Origin: Permianibacter aggregans
GTDB taxonomy: Bacteria > Pseudomonadota > Gammaproteobacteria > Enterobacterales > Permianibacteraceae
Reading direction: 5' to 3'
Length of the DNA stretch: 64,000 bases
NCBI RefSeq assembly: GCF_009756665.1
Contig: NZ_CP037953.1
Span: 1,550,001 to 1,614,000, forward strand
The notes under the pieces were generated by a model. The model was not told the origin of the DNA, searched no databases, and saw only the letters and a program-made list of their open reading frames with translations. Below are positions 28,210 to 37,827 of the stretch, in pieces (positions within the stretch are counted from its first letter, which is position 1; each line of letters starts with the position of its first letter). A program made the position numbers and the translations under genes.

Positions 28210-28781
28210 CGAGCATTCCGTCCGCTTCGTACAAGATAACCTGGTCACCGTTCCCGGAATTGAATACGGAGCGATGCATTCTACGCCGTATTGTTCCGGA
28301 GGATGCGCCTCGGGTGTTCTTGGGTTTATCCCATCCGGAAGTCACTGAGCATTATGGCGTTCGTTATCATTCGCTGGAACACACACAAGTGCAAATGGAC
28401 TGGTTTGAAGACATTTACGCGTCCGGAACGGGCATCTGGTGGGGCATAGCTTTGCGCAGCCAACCCGAACAATTGATTGGCGCCACGGGTTTGAATGATT
28501 TGGTCATCGAACACCGACGGGCCGAGATGGGATATTGGTTGCTACCGGAATGGTGGCGGCAAGGCTTGGCTCGCGAATGCGTTTCGGCCATGCTGAATTT
28601 TGCGTTCACGACCTTGCAACTTTATCGAATCGGTGCCGAAGCGGACTTCGATAACGAACCCAGCATTCAGTTGTTGAAAAAATTAGGGTTTAAGCATGAA
28701 GGGGTACGGCGCGCGTTTGAATTCAAGAATGGCGCTCCGCTGGATCTGCTGCAGTTCAGTCAGCTTGCATCCGATCGCTGA
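28206..28781 (+). CDS. RimJ/RimL-type GNAT acetyltransferase
   Basis: 191 residues, GTG start overlapping the dehydrogenase stop (GTGA). It starts with TERCILRRIVPEDA and continues with IWWGIALR, AEMGYWLLPEWWRQGLARE and NEPSIQLLKKLGFKHEGVRR, the signatures of the ribosomal-protein/small-molecule acetyltransferase subgroup. The substrate is unknown. The overlap suggests translational coupling rather than shared function. Confidence 0.9.
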   Translation: MTSIPSASYKITWSPFPELNTERCILRRIVPEDAPRVFLGLSHPEVTEHYGVRYHSLEHTQVQMDWFEDIYASGTGIWWGIALRSQPEQLIGATGLNDLVIEHRRAEMGYWLLPEWWRQGLARECVSAMLNFAFTTLQLYRIGAEADFDNEPSIQLLKKLGFKHEGVRRAFEFKNGAPLDLLQFSQLASDR

Positions 28782-28815
28782 ATTCTCGCCGAAGTTCTCA
28801 TAGTGATGATTGGCA

Positions 28816-29385
28816 TCAATCGCCGTAGCGATAATGCCCGGTCACTGGATACGCAAACAACACATCCTCTTGCCGGGTGCCGCGACCAATATTGTGAATA
28901 ATCAGCGGCACACCTTTCGCGTTTTTCTGCTCCGAAACGATGCCGATATGCGGAAGGTTGCCCGGTAGCATCCAGGTGACCAGATCGCCTGGCAAATAGC
29001 TCTCCGCGCGTGAGCTCACCGGCAATGATTGCCCGTGCCGCTGAAAAAATTTCTGCAAATTCGGCACCCGGCGATGATCAATATTCGTGTCCGGTTTGGT
29101 CAGCCCCCAGAGTTTCGGGTAGGCGCTGAAATGAGCGCGCATGTCCTGATGCACGCGCTGTTGCAGATCGATGCCGAGCAGGCGATAAGCGCGGATGATG
29201 ACATCAGTGCAGACGCCGGTATGGTTCGGCACATCGCCATTGGGATAGGCAATGCGTTGATAGCGACCGTCGTATTCAACGGTGACGCCGATTTGCTGGC
29301 GGGCAGCGTTGATTAGCGCTTGGGGTTCGGCTGAGGCGGTGAAGCTGAGTGTGACCAACAGTAGCAGTCCGTATCGTTTCATCAT
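28816..29385 (-). CDS. yijF: DUF1287 protein (YijF-like), secreted
   Basis: 189 residues with signal peptide (YGLLLLVTLSFTASA-E). The domain is an NlpC/P60-like papain fold of unknown activity: NHTGVCTDVIIRAYRLLGIDL carries the putative catalytic Cys, PHIGIVSEQ the His, and IIHNIGRGTRQEDVLF the third polar position. A cell-wall or peptide hydrolase role is inferred from the fold only. Confidence 0.88.
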   Translation of the reverse strand: MMKRYGLLLLVTLSFTASAEPQALINAARQQIGVTVEYDGRYQRIAYPNGDVPNHTGVCTDVIIRAYRLLGIDLQQRVHQDMRAHFSAYPKLWGLTKPDTNIDHRRVPNLQKFFQRHGQSLPVSSRAESYLPGDLVTWMLPGNLPHIGIVSEQKNAKGVPLIIHNIGRGTRQEDVLFAYPVTGHYRYGD

Positions 29386-29433
29386 TGTTCCTCTTATATC
29401 CCCGGAGGTTTAACCCCACCCCAACGTTCATTC

Positions 29434-29670
29434 GTGCCATCTGACCCACAGGGATGTGGGAAATGCCGAAAAGCGTATGGAACGCTTTCGGCCATGGCAC
29501 TCACCCTTCGGGCAGCTCCGCTGCGCACAAAATTGTCTGGAACAATTTTGAGGCGTAGCCCCGCTTACAGCGGGTTTGGTCCATGGATGGACCAAACAAA
29601 TCGGCAATCCTGCCGATTTGTCCCCTTGCCAGGGGAGGGAGCTGAGTTCCCCCTCCTGCTAAGGAGGGGG
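29434..29670. repeat. Array of nine to ten perfect hairpins, several with GGA in the loop
   Basis: An outer stem GTGCCAT/ATGGCAC (29434-29440 with 29494-29500) encloses two hairpins: CCCACA-GGGA-TGTGGG (29445-29460) and an 11-bp stem with loop ATGGA (29465-29492). Then come CCC-TTC-GGG and CAGC-TCC-GCTG (29504-29523), CAAAATTGT-CTGGA-ACAATTTTG (29528-29550) and CCCGCT/AGCGGG (29560-29574). TTTGGTCC-ATGGAT-GGACCAAA (29575-29596), a 10-bp stem with loop ATCC (29597-29620), TCCCCT/AGGGGA (29621-29636) and a 9-bp GC-rich stem (29649-29670) complete it. Stems differ in sequence while loops are alike. It fills the gap between yijF and cysJ; no gene is seen. Confidence 0.8.
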
Positions 29671-29824
29671 TTAGGGGGTGGTGAAACCCAAGCCACATGC
29701 CTCTCAGACCCGCCACATGCCATTTGGTTTTAACTGTGTAACCGCCGGTCCTTTCCGGATTGGACGGCCAAACCCTACCCTGCCTGCATAACCATCCCAT
29801 TACGACCCGGTAGGAGTACGCCCC

Positions 29825-31630
29825 GTGGCGGCAGGTAACGTTATTTCCGCATTTCCGCTCAGCCCTCAGGACGCCCAGAGTTGGCTGCCGCGCCTGCATG
29901 AGCTTGATAGCCAACAACTCTGGTGGTTGTCCGGCTATGCCGCCGGCCTTGCCCAACGCAGCGGTGTCGCCCAGGCCGTTGGCCAGGCGGTGCAGACCAA
30001 CGAACCGGTTGCGGACGCGGCGCCAGCACTGCGCGCCACCGTGCTTTACGGCACCGCTACCAACAACGCCAAGCGCATTGCCGAACAACTCGGCGCCGAC
30101 TTGAGCGCACGCGGCGTCGAAGCGCGCGTGCAACGCTTGTCGCAATACAAAACCAAAGATCTGGCGCAAGAAGCCCTGCTCTACTTCGTTGTCAGCACCC
30201 AGGGCGAAGGCGAACCGCCGGAAGACAGCGTACCGTTTTTCAAATTCTTGAGCGGCAACCGCGCGCCGAAACTCGATAAAACCCAGTTCGCAGTGTTGGC
30301 GCTCGGAGACAAAAGTTATGCCGAGTTTTGCGCCTTCGGTAAATCGATTGAAAAGCGTTTGCTGGAACTCGGTGCCAAACCCTTGTTCGCGCGTGCCGAT
30401 GCCGATGTCGAATTCGAACCGGTTGCCAAAGCCTTTCGCGAAACCGCATTGGAAAAACTGCCCGCCGGCAACAAACCCGCGGCCAATGTACTGCCACTGA
30501 AAACCTCGGCAGCACATAGCCACTACCACCGGGACAAACCGTTCGCCGCACCAATTCTCGCTGTGCAGAAAATTACCGCCCGCGACAGCGACAAGGATAT
30601 TCGCCATGTCGAGCTATCGCTGGAAGGCTCTGGCCTGCATTATCAACCGGGTGATTCGCTGGGTATTTGGCCACGCAATCCGCAAAGTAGTGTCGACGCC
30701 GTGCTGCAAACCAGCGGCATCAATGGCGACGAAAACGTCACGCGCGATGGCGAAACGCTCAGCGTGCGTGAATGGTTGCGCAAACGGCTGGAAATCACCC
30801 AGTTGGCAAAGCCGGTGCTGGAGGCTTATGCCAAACTCGCCGGAAATGCCGAACTGAATGCGCTGCTCGCCAGCGACAGCAAAACCTTTCAAGCCTGGCT
30901 GAAATCGCACCAGCTGTTCGATGTGCTGCGCGCTTTCCCTGCAAGTTTGAACGCCGAGCAATTGATTGCCTTGCTGCGCAAGCTGACACCAAGGATGTAT
31001 TCAATTGCCTCGGCTCAGGATGCCGTCGGCGAAGAAGTGCATCTGACCATTGCTGTTGTAGATGACAAGCAACAACCGACGCCTCGTCGCGGTGCCGCCA
31101 GTTTTTACTTATCGGAACTGACCGAGGCCGACAACGTTGAGGTGTTTATCGAATACAACGATCAATTCCGTTTGCCGGCCAATGATCGCGACATCATCTT
31201 GATCGGCCCCGGCACCGGTGTCGCGCCTTTCCGCGCATTCATTCAACAGCGGGAGGAAAGTGGCGCCGAAGGCCGCAGCTGGTTGTTCTTCGGCAACCCG
31301 AAGTTCACTTCTGATTTTCTGTATCAAACCGAGTGGCAGGCTGCATTGAAAAGTGGCGTGTTGAGCAAACTGTCGCTGGCGTTCTCTCGCGACCAGGCCG
31401 AAAAGATTTACGTGCAGCATCGCTTGCGCGAACACGGCGCCGAAGTATGGCAATGGCTGCAGAACGGCGCGCATTTGTATGTCTGCGGCGACGCCAGCCG
31501 GATGGCACCGGATGTCCATCAAGCGTTGATTGATATTGCTGTTCAGCATGGCGGGTTCAATGCGGAACAGGCGGATGAGTATTTAACCGATCTGAAAGCC
31601 GAAGGGCGATATCAGCGGGATGTTTACTGA
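29825..31630 (+). CDS. cysJ: Sulfite reductase (NADPH) flavoprotein alpha-subunit
   Basis: 601 residues, GTG start with a GGAG ribosome site. An FMN-flavodoxin domain (about 65-200; TVLYGTATNNAKRIAEQL, GEPPEDSVPFFKFL, LGDKSYAEFC) leads to an FAD domain (about 235-440; RMYSIASAQ) and an NADPH domain (IGPGTGVAPFRAFIQQRE, LFFGNPKF, YVCGDASRMA), ending in the family's RYQRDVY. It passes electrons from NADPH to the CysI haemoprotein for sulfite-to-sulfide reduction. cysI follows after a 298-bp gap holding a palindromic repeat. Confidence 0.97.
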   Translation: MAAGNVISAFPLSPQDAQSWLPRLHELDSQQLWWLSGYAAGLAQRSGVAQAVGQAVQTNEPVADAAPALRATVLYGTATNNAKRIAEQLGADLSARGVEARVQRLSQYKTKDLAQEALLYFVVSTQGEGEPPEDSVPFFKFLSGNRAPKLDKTQFAVLALGDKSYAEFCAFGKSIEKRLLELGAKPLFARADADVEFEPVAKAFRETALEKLPAGNKPAANVLPLKTSAAHSHYHRDKPFAAPILAVQKITARDSDKDIRHVELSLEGSGLHYQPGDSLGIWPRNPQSSVDAVLQTSGINGDENVTRDGETLSVREWLRKRLEITQLAKPVLEAYAKLAGNAELNALLASDSKTFQAWLKSHQLFDVLRAFPASLNAEQLIALLRKLTPRMYSIASAQDAVGEEVHLTIAVVDDKQQPTPRRGAASFYLSELTEADNVEVFIEYNDQFRLPANDRDIILIGPGTGVAPFRAFIQQREESGAEGRSWLFFGNPKFTSDFLYQTEWQAALKSGVLSKLSLAFSRDQAEKIYVQHRLREHGAEVWQWLQNGAHLYVCGDASRMAPDVHQALIDIAVQHGGFNAEQADEYLTDLKAEGRYQRDVY

Positions 31631-31679
31631 ATGATTGAAACCCTTTTGAAACCTGATCAAGACGTACAAAAAATCATCT

Positions 31680-31748
31680 GTCATACCCGCGCAGGCGGGT
31701 ATCCAGAGTCATGGAAAGAGACTGGATTCCCGCCTACGCGGGAATGAC
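31680..31748. repeat. Inverted REP-type element in the cysJ-cysI gap
   Basis: A CATACCCGCGCAGGCGGGTA unit and its inverted partner with CATTCCCGCGTAGGCGGGAA (read on the other strand) form a near-palindrome, each half being itself a hairpin. This TCATTCCCGCG...GGGAATCCAG type is a common dispersed repeat in proteobacteria. The rest of 31631-31928 shows only a CCGGG/CCCGG hairpin near 31816-31831. Confidence 0.8.
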
Positions 31749-31928
31749 ATAGGTTGAATTACGACCTTTAAAGTAAAGCGATTAATCAAGGCAGCAGAAT
31801 TTTACCAAGCACCCGCCGGGGCGAGACCCGGCAACGCATAAAGTCGAGATCAAGCCAAAGCAGGCGGACATCTCAAGAATTTCCAAGATGATGCGAAAAA
31901 GCATCATCAGGCAGAACTGAGAACGGCG

Positions 31929-33590
31929 ATGACCAACAAATTATCCGATGTCGAACGCATTAAAACCGAAAGCCGCTATCTACGTGGCCGCCTTATCGAC
32001 AGCCTGGCCGATGACATTACCGGTGCCATTCATCCCGATGATACCCAGGTGATCAAGTTTCATGGCAGCTATCAGCAAGATGATCGTGACATCCGTGCCG
32101 AACGCCAGGAACAAAAACTCGAACCGCTTTACAGTTTTATGTTGCGGGTGCGGATGCCTGGTGGTGTCGCGACGCCAACGCAATGGCTGGCGATGGATGA
32201 GCTGGCGCGTACTTACGGCAATAACACCTTGAAGCTGACAACTCGACAGGCGTTTCAATTGCATGGCGTATTGAAGCGCAACCTGAAATCAACCATTCAG
32301 AAAATGAATTCAGTGGCGCTCGACACCATCGCCGCTTGCGGCGACATCAATCGCAATATTCTTTGCAGCGCGACGCCGGAACAAAGTATGGTTTGGCAGC
32401 GCGTCTATGAAGATGTCAAAGCCGTCGCCGAATTGCTGCTGCCGAAAACGCGTGCCTATCACGAGATTTGGCTCGATGGCGAAAAAGTCGAGGGCAGCGA
32501 GAGCGAACCGATTTACGGTGCGACCTACCTGCCGCGCAAATTCAAAACTGCATTCGTCGTGCCGCCGGTCAATGACGTCGATGTCTTTGCTCATGATATG
32601 GGCTTTATCGCCGTGGTCGAAAACGGTGAGCTGCTCGGTTACAACGTCACCGTTGGTGGCGGTCTTGGCTCGACTCACGGCGACAAAACCACCTACCCGC
32701 GTTTGGCCTCGACCCTTGGCTTTATCACGCCGGACAAAGTGCTCGCGGTGGCCGAGCATATCGTTACCGTTCAGCGCGATTGGGGTAACCGGGAAACGCG
32801 TAAATGGGCACGCTTGAAATACACCATTGATCGAGTTGGCATTGACGCGTTCAAAGCGGAAGTGGAAAAACGCGCCAATGTGGTGTTTGCACCGACCCGC
32901 GAGTTTTCTTTTGATACCAATACTGATCGTTTCGGTTGGACTGAGGGCGTCAACGGTACGCATCACTTAACCTTACGAATCGAAGGCGGCCGCGTTATCG
33001 ATAGACCTGGTGAGTTATGGCTGACCGGTTTGCGTGAAATCGCCAAAGTCCATCGCGGTGATTTCCGTTTGACGGCGAATCAGAATCTGGTCATTGCCAA
33101 TGTGCCGAGTACGCAGCGCGCCGCCATTGACGCGCTGGTGTTGCGCTATGGTTTGAATGCCTACGCGACCTTTTCGGAACTGCGTCAGCGCGCGATTGCC
33201 TGCGTGGCGTTACCGACCTGCTCGCTGGCCTTTGCCGAAGCAGAACGTTACCTGCCGGAGTTTTCGCAAAAGATTGAAGCACTGCTGCAGAAAAATGGTT
33301 TGTTGCATTTGCCATTGCACTTACGCATCACCGGTTGCCCTAATGGCTGCGGTCGGCCGTGGTTATCGGAAATCGGATTGATCGGCAAGGCGCCGGGTAA
33401 ATACAACCTGTATCTCGGCGGCGATCAGGCCGGCACTCGCTTCAATGTGCTGTACAAGGAAACGCTGGATGAGCAGCAGATTCTGACCGAGCTGGATGGT
33501 TTGATTGCCCGTTTTGCCCGCGAGCGCAAACCGCAGGAAAGTTTCGGCGATTGGGTAGCGCGCAATGAGATTGTTACGGTGGCGGCATGA
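31929..33590 (+). CDS. cysI: Sulfite reductase (NADPH) hemoprotein beta-subunit
   Basis: 553 residues. Two ferredoxin-nitrite/sulfite-reductase half repeats are present. The cysteines for the 4Fe-4S cluster and sirohaem are in CVALPTC (C-x5-C) and CPNGC (C-x3-C) near the C-terminus. [16 protein letters not shown] and [14 protein letters not shown] contain substrate/sirohaem contact arginines and asparagines. It reduces sulfite to sulfide with electrons from CysJ. Its stop overlaps the cysH start (ATGA). Confidence 0.97.
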   Translation: MTNKLSDVERIKTESRYLRGRLIDSLADDITGAIHPDDTQVIKFHGSYQQDDRDIRAERQEQKLEPLYSFMLRVRMPGGVATPTQWLAMDELARTYGNNTLKLTTRQAFQLHGVLKRNLKSTIQKMNSVALDTIAACGDINRNILCSATPEQSMVWQRVYEDVKAVAELLLPKTRAYHEIWLDGEKVEGSESEPIYGATYLPRKFKTAFVVPPVNDVDVFAHDMGFIAVVENGELLGYNVTVGGGLGSTHGDKTTYPRLASTLGFITPDKVLAVAEHIVTVQRDWGNRETRKWARLKYTIDRVGIDAFKAEVEKRANVVFAPTREFSFDTNTDRFGWTEGVNGTHHLTLRIEGGRVIDRPGELWLTGLREIAKVHRGDFRLTANQNLVIANVPSTQRAAIDALVLRYGLNAYATFSELRQRAIACVALPTCSLAFAEAERYLPEFSQKIEALLQKNGLLHLPLHLRITGCPNGCGRPWLSEIGLIGKAPGKYNLYLGGDQAGTRFNVLYKETLDEQQILTELDGLIARFARERKPQESFGDWVARNEIVTVAA

Positions 33591-34294
33591 GTACCGTCAC
33601 CGAGCAAATCGATTTGCCGGCTCTGAACGCACGCTTCGCGGAGTTGAGTGCCGAAGCCCGTATCGCCGAAAGTGTCGAGACACTGGCCGGGCCGTTTGCG
33701 CTATCGTCAAGTTTTGGCGCGCAAGCTGCAGTGTTGTTGCACATGGTCAACGACGTCGTGCCGGAAATTCCGGTGGTGTTGATCGACACCGGCTACCTGT
33801 TTCCCGAGACCTATCAGTTTATCGATCAATTGCAGGAACGTTTGAAACTGAACCTGCGGGTGTTCCGCAATGAGTTATCGCCGGCCTGGCAGGAAGCGCG
33901 TTTTGGCAAGCTCTGGGAACAAGGACTGGAAGGTATCGAGAAATACAATCAGCTGAACAAAGTGCAGCCGATGGAATCGGCACTGAAAAAGCTCGGCACA
34001 CAAACCTGGTTTGCCGGGCTACGCCGCTCGCAATCGGAATCGCGCGCGAATATTCCTTACGTCGGCGTGCAAAAAGGCCGGTTCAAAGTGCACCCAATCG
34101 CCGACTGGACCGATCGTGACATTGGCATGTACTTGAAGAAGCACAAGCTGCCTTATCACCCGCTTTGGGAGAAAGGCTACGTGTCGATTGGCGACTGGCA
34201 CACAACGCGGGCACTCGAAGAGGGCATGCGCGAAGAAGACACGCGCTTCTTCGGTCTGAAACGCGAGTGCGGGCTGCACGATTATTCCATTTGA
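33587..34294 (+). CDS. cysH: Phosphoadenylyl-sulfate (PAPS) reductase
   Basis: 235 residues. The adenine nucleotide alpha-hydrolase fold has the PP-loop-like [39 protein letters not shown] and the C-terminal catalytic ECGLH. The extra Cys-Cys and CxxC cluster ligands of APS reductases are missing, so PAPS is the expected substrate, with thioredoxin as donor. It is translationally coupled to cysI. The product, sulfite, is the substrate of CysJI, giving a compact assimilatory branch. Confidence 0.96.
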   Translation: MSTVTEQIDLPALNARFAELSAEARIAESVETLAGPFALSSSFGAQAAVLLHMVNDVVPEIPVVLIDTGYLFPETYQFIDQLQERLKLNLRVFRNELSPAWQEARFGKLWEQGLEGIEKYNQLNKVQPMESALKKLGTQTWFAGLRRSQSESRANIPYVGVQKGRFKVHPIADWTDRDIGMYLKKHKLPYHPLWEKGYVSIGDWHTTRALEEGMREEDTRFFGLKRECGLHDYSI

Positions 34295-34413
34295 GTTTTT
34301 ACCCTGACGGCGGAGCATTGACCGCCACCACTCTCACTGGTTAAGGTGCGCAGGTTAATGGCATCGGAAGCCATGCCGGCTGGCGATGTCGCCTTCATAC
34401 AGGGAGAGAAACC

Positions 34414-35025
34414 ATGAGAGCCACCCTTCTCGCCGTCTGCGCCTTGTTGTTCAGCGCTGTCAGCCACAGTTATTCCATTCCCGATATCGAGTACAGCGCC
34501 AACTGGACCATTCAAACCAGTCAGGGCGCATTCACCAATAAAGTCTATAACGCCGCCAAGAAAGAGCGCCGCGAGATGGAGCAAGGCGGCCAGAAGATGG
34601 TCATGATCAGTCGGCGTGACAAGCAACTGGTCTGGATGCTGATGCCGCAACAAGGCATGTACATGGAAATGCGCACCGACGAAAAAGGCGTACCGCAAAT
34701 GCCGATGGCAAAGCAGGACGACCCGGCCGACCTCGATCGCTACGAGTGGCAGCAAACCAAAGTCGGCAGTGAAACGGTCAATGGTGTCGCAACGACAAAA
34801 TACAAAGTAAAAATGATCGACAAGAAAAAGCCGGGCAATACCATGGATGGTCACTACTGGCTCAGCAAAGATGGCATCATGATTCGACTCGATGCCACCA
34901 GCGTCGATGACAAGAACAAGAATCATGTCCGTATCGATGTCACCGATTTGAAACTGGGCAAGCAAGATCCAGCGCTATTTGAAGTGCCGGCCAATTTGCA
35001 GAAGTTCTCGATGCCGGGATTCTGA
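34414..35025 (+). CDS. DUF4412-like exported protein
   Basis: 203 residues, Sec signal (MRATLLAVCALLFSAVSHS-Y). The mature protein is a beta-rich, Lol/VioE-like sheet with unusual Met-rich stretches (MLMPQQGMYMEM, VPQMPMAK). NGVATTKYKVKM and HYWLSKDGIMIRLDA fit DUF4412-type proteins, which resemble lipoprotein carriers. Function is unknown. It stands alone and is followed by a terminator. Confidence 0.75.
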   Translation: MRATLLAVCALLFSAVSHSYSIPDIEYSANWTIQTSQGAFTNKVYNAAKKERREMEQGGQKMVMISRRDKQLVWMLMPQQGMYMEMRTDEKGVPQMPMAKQDDPADLDRYEWQQTKVGSETVNGVATTKYKVKMIDKKKPGNTMDGHYWLSKDGIMIRLDATSVDDKNKNHVRIDVTDLKLGKQDPALFEVPANLQKFSMPGF

Positions 35026-35039
35026 TCGTTCGCCCATCG

Positions 35040-35070
35040 ATGCCTCGCCAACGGCATGACGAGGCATTTT
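35040..35070 (+). terminator. Terminator of the DUF4412-like gene
   Basis: Perfect stem ATGCCTCG/CGAGGCAT (35040-35047 with 35060-35067) followed by a short T-run (TTTCTC). Confidence 0.7.
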
Positions 35071-35144
35071 CTCATTGATCAGGGGCTGGATCTCAGCAAT
35101 TCCGGCGGTATAGTGCCTGCGGGAAATGAGAAAGGTGTTTTGTC

Positions 35145-35849
35145 ATGAAGTGGCCTGCTGTCATCCGCAAACTGCACAAATGGATAGGCCTTATCATCGG
35201 CCTACAATTACTGGCCTGGGTGTTGGGAGGATTGGTCATGACCTCGTTGCCGATAGAGCGCGTTCGCGGTGAACATTTGCGTGCCGCTGCGCCAGACGTA
35301 GATTGGCGGCAAGCGAGTTACTCGCCACAGCAAATTTTGCAGCAGTATCCTGGCGCACGCTTAATCAAGCTGTCGCATCGCCTTGGCGAGCCGGCGTATG
35401 TGCTACAGCACAATCAAACCGTGTTGCTGGTTTCTGCCAGTAGCGGGCAGGTCTATTCTCCACTTACTTCAACGCAAGCCATAACACTCGCCCGAGCAGC
35501 ATTTGTCGGCATCACCGCGCAGCCTGAAGCCAACTACGTGACCGAAGCGCCTACTGAATATCGCAATAAAGCTTTACCGGCCTGGCAAGTGCGCATGCAG
35601 GATGAAGAAAACACCCACGTGTATCTTGACGCGCAAACCGGAGAAATCACCGCGATGCGCACCGGCACTTGGCGCGTGTTCGACTTTTTTTGGATGTTGC
35701 ATGTCATGGATTACTCCACTCGTGATGATTTCAATCATCCGCTTGTCATTTCAGCGGCTGCGATTGCGCTAACCGCGATCCTTTCCGGCTTTTTCATGCT
35801 TTACTTTGTCATGCGCCGACGGCGCCACGCCTCAACTCCCATTTCTTGA
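35145..35849 (+). CDS. PepSY-domain membrane protein
   Basis: 234 residues. A transmembrane helix near 14-32 (IGLIIGLQLLAWVLGGLVM) and one near 201-224 bracket a periplasmic domain with a PepSY-like ending (HVYLDAQTGEITAMRTGTWRVFDFFWMLHVMDY). PepSY proteins act as protease inhibitors or in metal/electron handling at the membrane. It precedes an FAD oxidoreductase by 19 bases, suggesting co-transcription. Confidence 0.85.
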   Translation: MKWPAVIRKLHKWIGLIIGLQLLAWVLGGLVMTSLPIERVRGEHLRAAAPDVDWRQASYSPQQILQQYPGARLIKLSHRLGEPAYVLQHNQTVLLVSASSGQVYSPLTSTQAITLARAAFVGITAQPEANYVTEAPTEYRNKALPAWQVRMQDEENTHVYLDAQTGEITAMRTGTWRVFDFFWMLHVMDYSTRDDFNHPLVISAAAIALTAILSGFFMLYFVMRRRRHASTPIS

Positions 35850-35868
35850 TCAGTGAGATGCGATTGCC

Positions 35869-37149
35869 ATGAGCCATACCGAATACCCGGACTCATATTA
35901 CGCCGCGTCGGCATTACCGCATGCGGTACGCCGTCAACTGCAAGAAGATCTGCACACCGATGTCGTGGTGATTGGCGCTGGCTATACCGGTTTGTCGTCG
36001 GCACTGCATCTGCTGGAAGCCGGTTATAGCGTCGTCGTGTTGGAAGCCGCGCGCGTCGGCTGGGGCGCATCGGGGCGCAACGGTGGTCAGTTGGTGCAAT
36101 CGTATTCGCGCGATGTTGATGTCATAGCCGATAAATATGGCCAAGACACCGCCCGCATGCTCGGCAGCATGATGTTCGAAGGCAGCCAGATCATCCGCGA
36201 ACGAGTGAAAAAGTATCAGATTCAGTGCGACTTGAAAGACGGCGGTTTGTTTGTCGCCTTGAGTGACAAACAAGTGCATGGTCTGCGCGAACACAAAGCG
36301 CTCTGGGAACAATACGGCCATAAAGGTCTGGAGTTTCTGGATGCGCGGCAGACGCAAGATGTGGTGCATAGCGAGCGTTATCGCGCCGCGTTGCTCGATC
36401 ACTGGGGAGGTCATATTCATCCGCTGAATCTGGCGCTTGGTGAGGCGGCGGCGGTCGAGTCACTCGGCGGGAAGATTTTTGAGCAGTCGGCCGTCACATC
36501 AATTGAACGCACCGCCAAACCCATCGTGCGGACTGAACACGGCAGCGTGCAAGCGAAGTTCGTGGTCGTCGCCGGAAATGCGTATCTCGGTGGTTTAGTA
36601 CCGGAACTGGCGGCGAAATCGATGCCGTGCGGCACACAAGTTATCGCCACCGAACCGCTTGGCGAACGCTGGCAGGAAGTGCTGCCATCTGATTACTGCG
36701 TCGAGGATTGCAATTACCTGCTCGATTATTTTCGCCTGTCCGGCGACAAGCGTTTGATCTACGGCGGTGGCGTTATTTACGGCGCCCGCGACCCGGAACA
36801 TATCGAGTCAATCGTTCGTCCGAAGCTGGAAAAAACCTTCCCGCAATTGAAGGATGTGCGCATCGATTTCGCCTGGACCGGCAACTTTCTACTGACGTTG
36901 TCGCGACTGCCACAGTTCGGTCGCCTCAACGACAATATTTATTACATGCAAGGCTATTCTGGCCACGGAGTTACCACCACACACTTGGCCGGCAAACTGG
37001 TTGCCGAAGCGATCAAAGGCCAAAGCGAACGCTTTGATGCGTTTGCTTCATTGCCGCACTTGCCGTTTCCGGGTGGACGGTTATTCCGGGTGCCGGCGAC
37101 GGCCTTGGGTGCGTGGTATTACTCGCTTCGGGATAAGCTTGGAATATAG
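35869..37149 (+). CDS. FAD-dependent amine oxidoreductase (PuuB/OrdL-like)
   Basis: 426 residues of the DAO family. The dinucleotide-binding motif is VVVIGAGYTGLSSALHLLEAG, followed by GWGASGRNGGQL, a hallmark of the gamma-glutamylputrescine oxidase/OrdL group. The C-terminus has GYSGHGVTTTHLAGKLVAEAI. Expected to oxidise a secondary amine or amino acid, making H2O2 or passing electrons on. No other putrescine genes accompany it, so the substrate stays open. Confidence 0.9.
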   Translation: MSHTEYPDSYYAASALPHAVRRQLQEDLHTDVVVIGAGYTGLSSALHLLEAGYSVVVLEAARVGWGASGRNGGQLVQSYSRDVDVIADKYGQDTARMLGSMMFEGSQIIRERVKKYQIQCDLKDGGLFVALSDKQVHGLREHKALWEQYGHKGLEFLDARQTQDVVHSERYRAALLDHWGGHIHPLNLALGEAAAVESLGGKIFEQSAVTSIERTAKPIVRTEHGSVQAKFVVVAGNAYLGGLVPELAAKSMPCGTQVIATEPLGERWQEVLPSDYCVEDCNYLLDYFRLSGDKRLIYGGGVIYGARDPEHIESIVRPKLEKTFPQLKDVRIDFAWTGNFLLTLSRLPQFGRLNDNIYYMQGYSGHGVTTTHLAGKLVAEAIKGQSERFDAFASLPHLPFPGGRLFRVPATALGAWYYSLRDKLGI

Positions 37150-37203
37150 AGGAATTAATACAAGCAACGCATTTTTTGCTCAACAAACGCGGTTGAAAAA
37201 GTG

Positions 37204-37716
37204 CTACCAAGTGTCATGATAAACCCATACACCATCATAAACTTGGTGATACATGCCCTCTGGGATGTGGCCCATAGGAAACTGACTGATATCACCGACA
37301 ATAAATCCCCAGTGTTTTGTTAACGCACTACCATAGAAAACATCGACATAATCTGTAGTGATTCGAAATCTAGGCGGTATTGGACTGAGTGCCAGCAGCC
37401 TGGGAAATTTTTCTCTGAAGAATTTTACGTTCCGCTGAGAGTCGTCTGCCGTGTTCCAATTAAAAATGCGTGTTTGTACATCTGTGGCAAATACCTGAAG
37501 TTCTGCACGAGAAACACCTGTAGAGATGGACTCGCGCATGCCATCAACATAGCTCGGAAAACGAATTTCGAATAGCAACACCAAAATGGCAATGTAAACA
37601 ACACCTGGGCGTAGACTTTTTACTGGCTGTTTTCGTCGTATAACCGTGATCGAGGACAAGATGACGTGGATAATCAATGCCATCGAGCTCAACAGGAAAA
37701 CCGACAGCACATACAT
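37204..37716 (-). CDS. Uncharacterised membrane-anchored protein
   Basis: 170 residues. Two hydrophobic N-terminal segments (about 2-23 and 39-52) are followed by a soluble domain containing RIFNWNTADDSQRNVKFFREKFP and IPEGMYHQVYDGVWVYHDTW. Base composition is visibly more AT-rich than in neighbouring genes, and the family is not recognised. It may be recently acquired. A 33-codon frame precedes it by nine bases on the same strand. Confidence 0.6.
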   Translation of the reverse strand: MYVLSVFLLSSMALIIHVILSSITVIRRKQPVKSLRPGVVYIAILVLLFEIRFPSYVDGMRESISTGVSRAELQVFATDVQTRIFNWNTADDSQRNVKFFREKFPRLLALSPIPPRFRITTDYVDVFYGSALTKHWGFIVGDISQFPMGHIPEGMYHQVYDGVWVYHDTW

Positions 37717-37725
37717 TGGAACTGA

Positions 37726-37827
37726 TCAGAACTTGTCAAAGGCAAGTCCTTCGAAATACGGTGCCATTCGCATCGTAAGCAGTGCCGCACCAGCCAACAC
37801 AGCGAAAAGGTGAACAACTTTGCCCAT
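37726..37827 (-). CDS. Possible 33-residue membrane micropeptide
   Basis: ATG at 37827, stop at 37726. The peptide starts MGKVVHLFAVLAGAALLTMR, a single hydrophobic helix after a basic start, and ends EGLAFDKF. It stands directly upstream of the membrane-anchored protein on the same strand. The rest of 37828-38039 shows no feature. The call rests on position and hydrophobicity only. Confidence 0.35.
   Translation of the reverse strand: MGKVVHLFAVLAGAALLTMRMAPYFEGLAFDKF

Noticed and set aside
31680-31748. Correia-type or insertion-sequence element between cysJ and cysI
   Set aside because: The unit is only about 70 bp, with no transposase and no target-site duplication seen. It fits an ordinary dispersed palindromic repeat.
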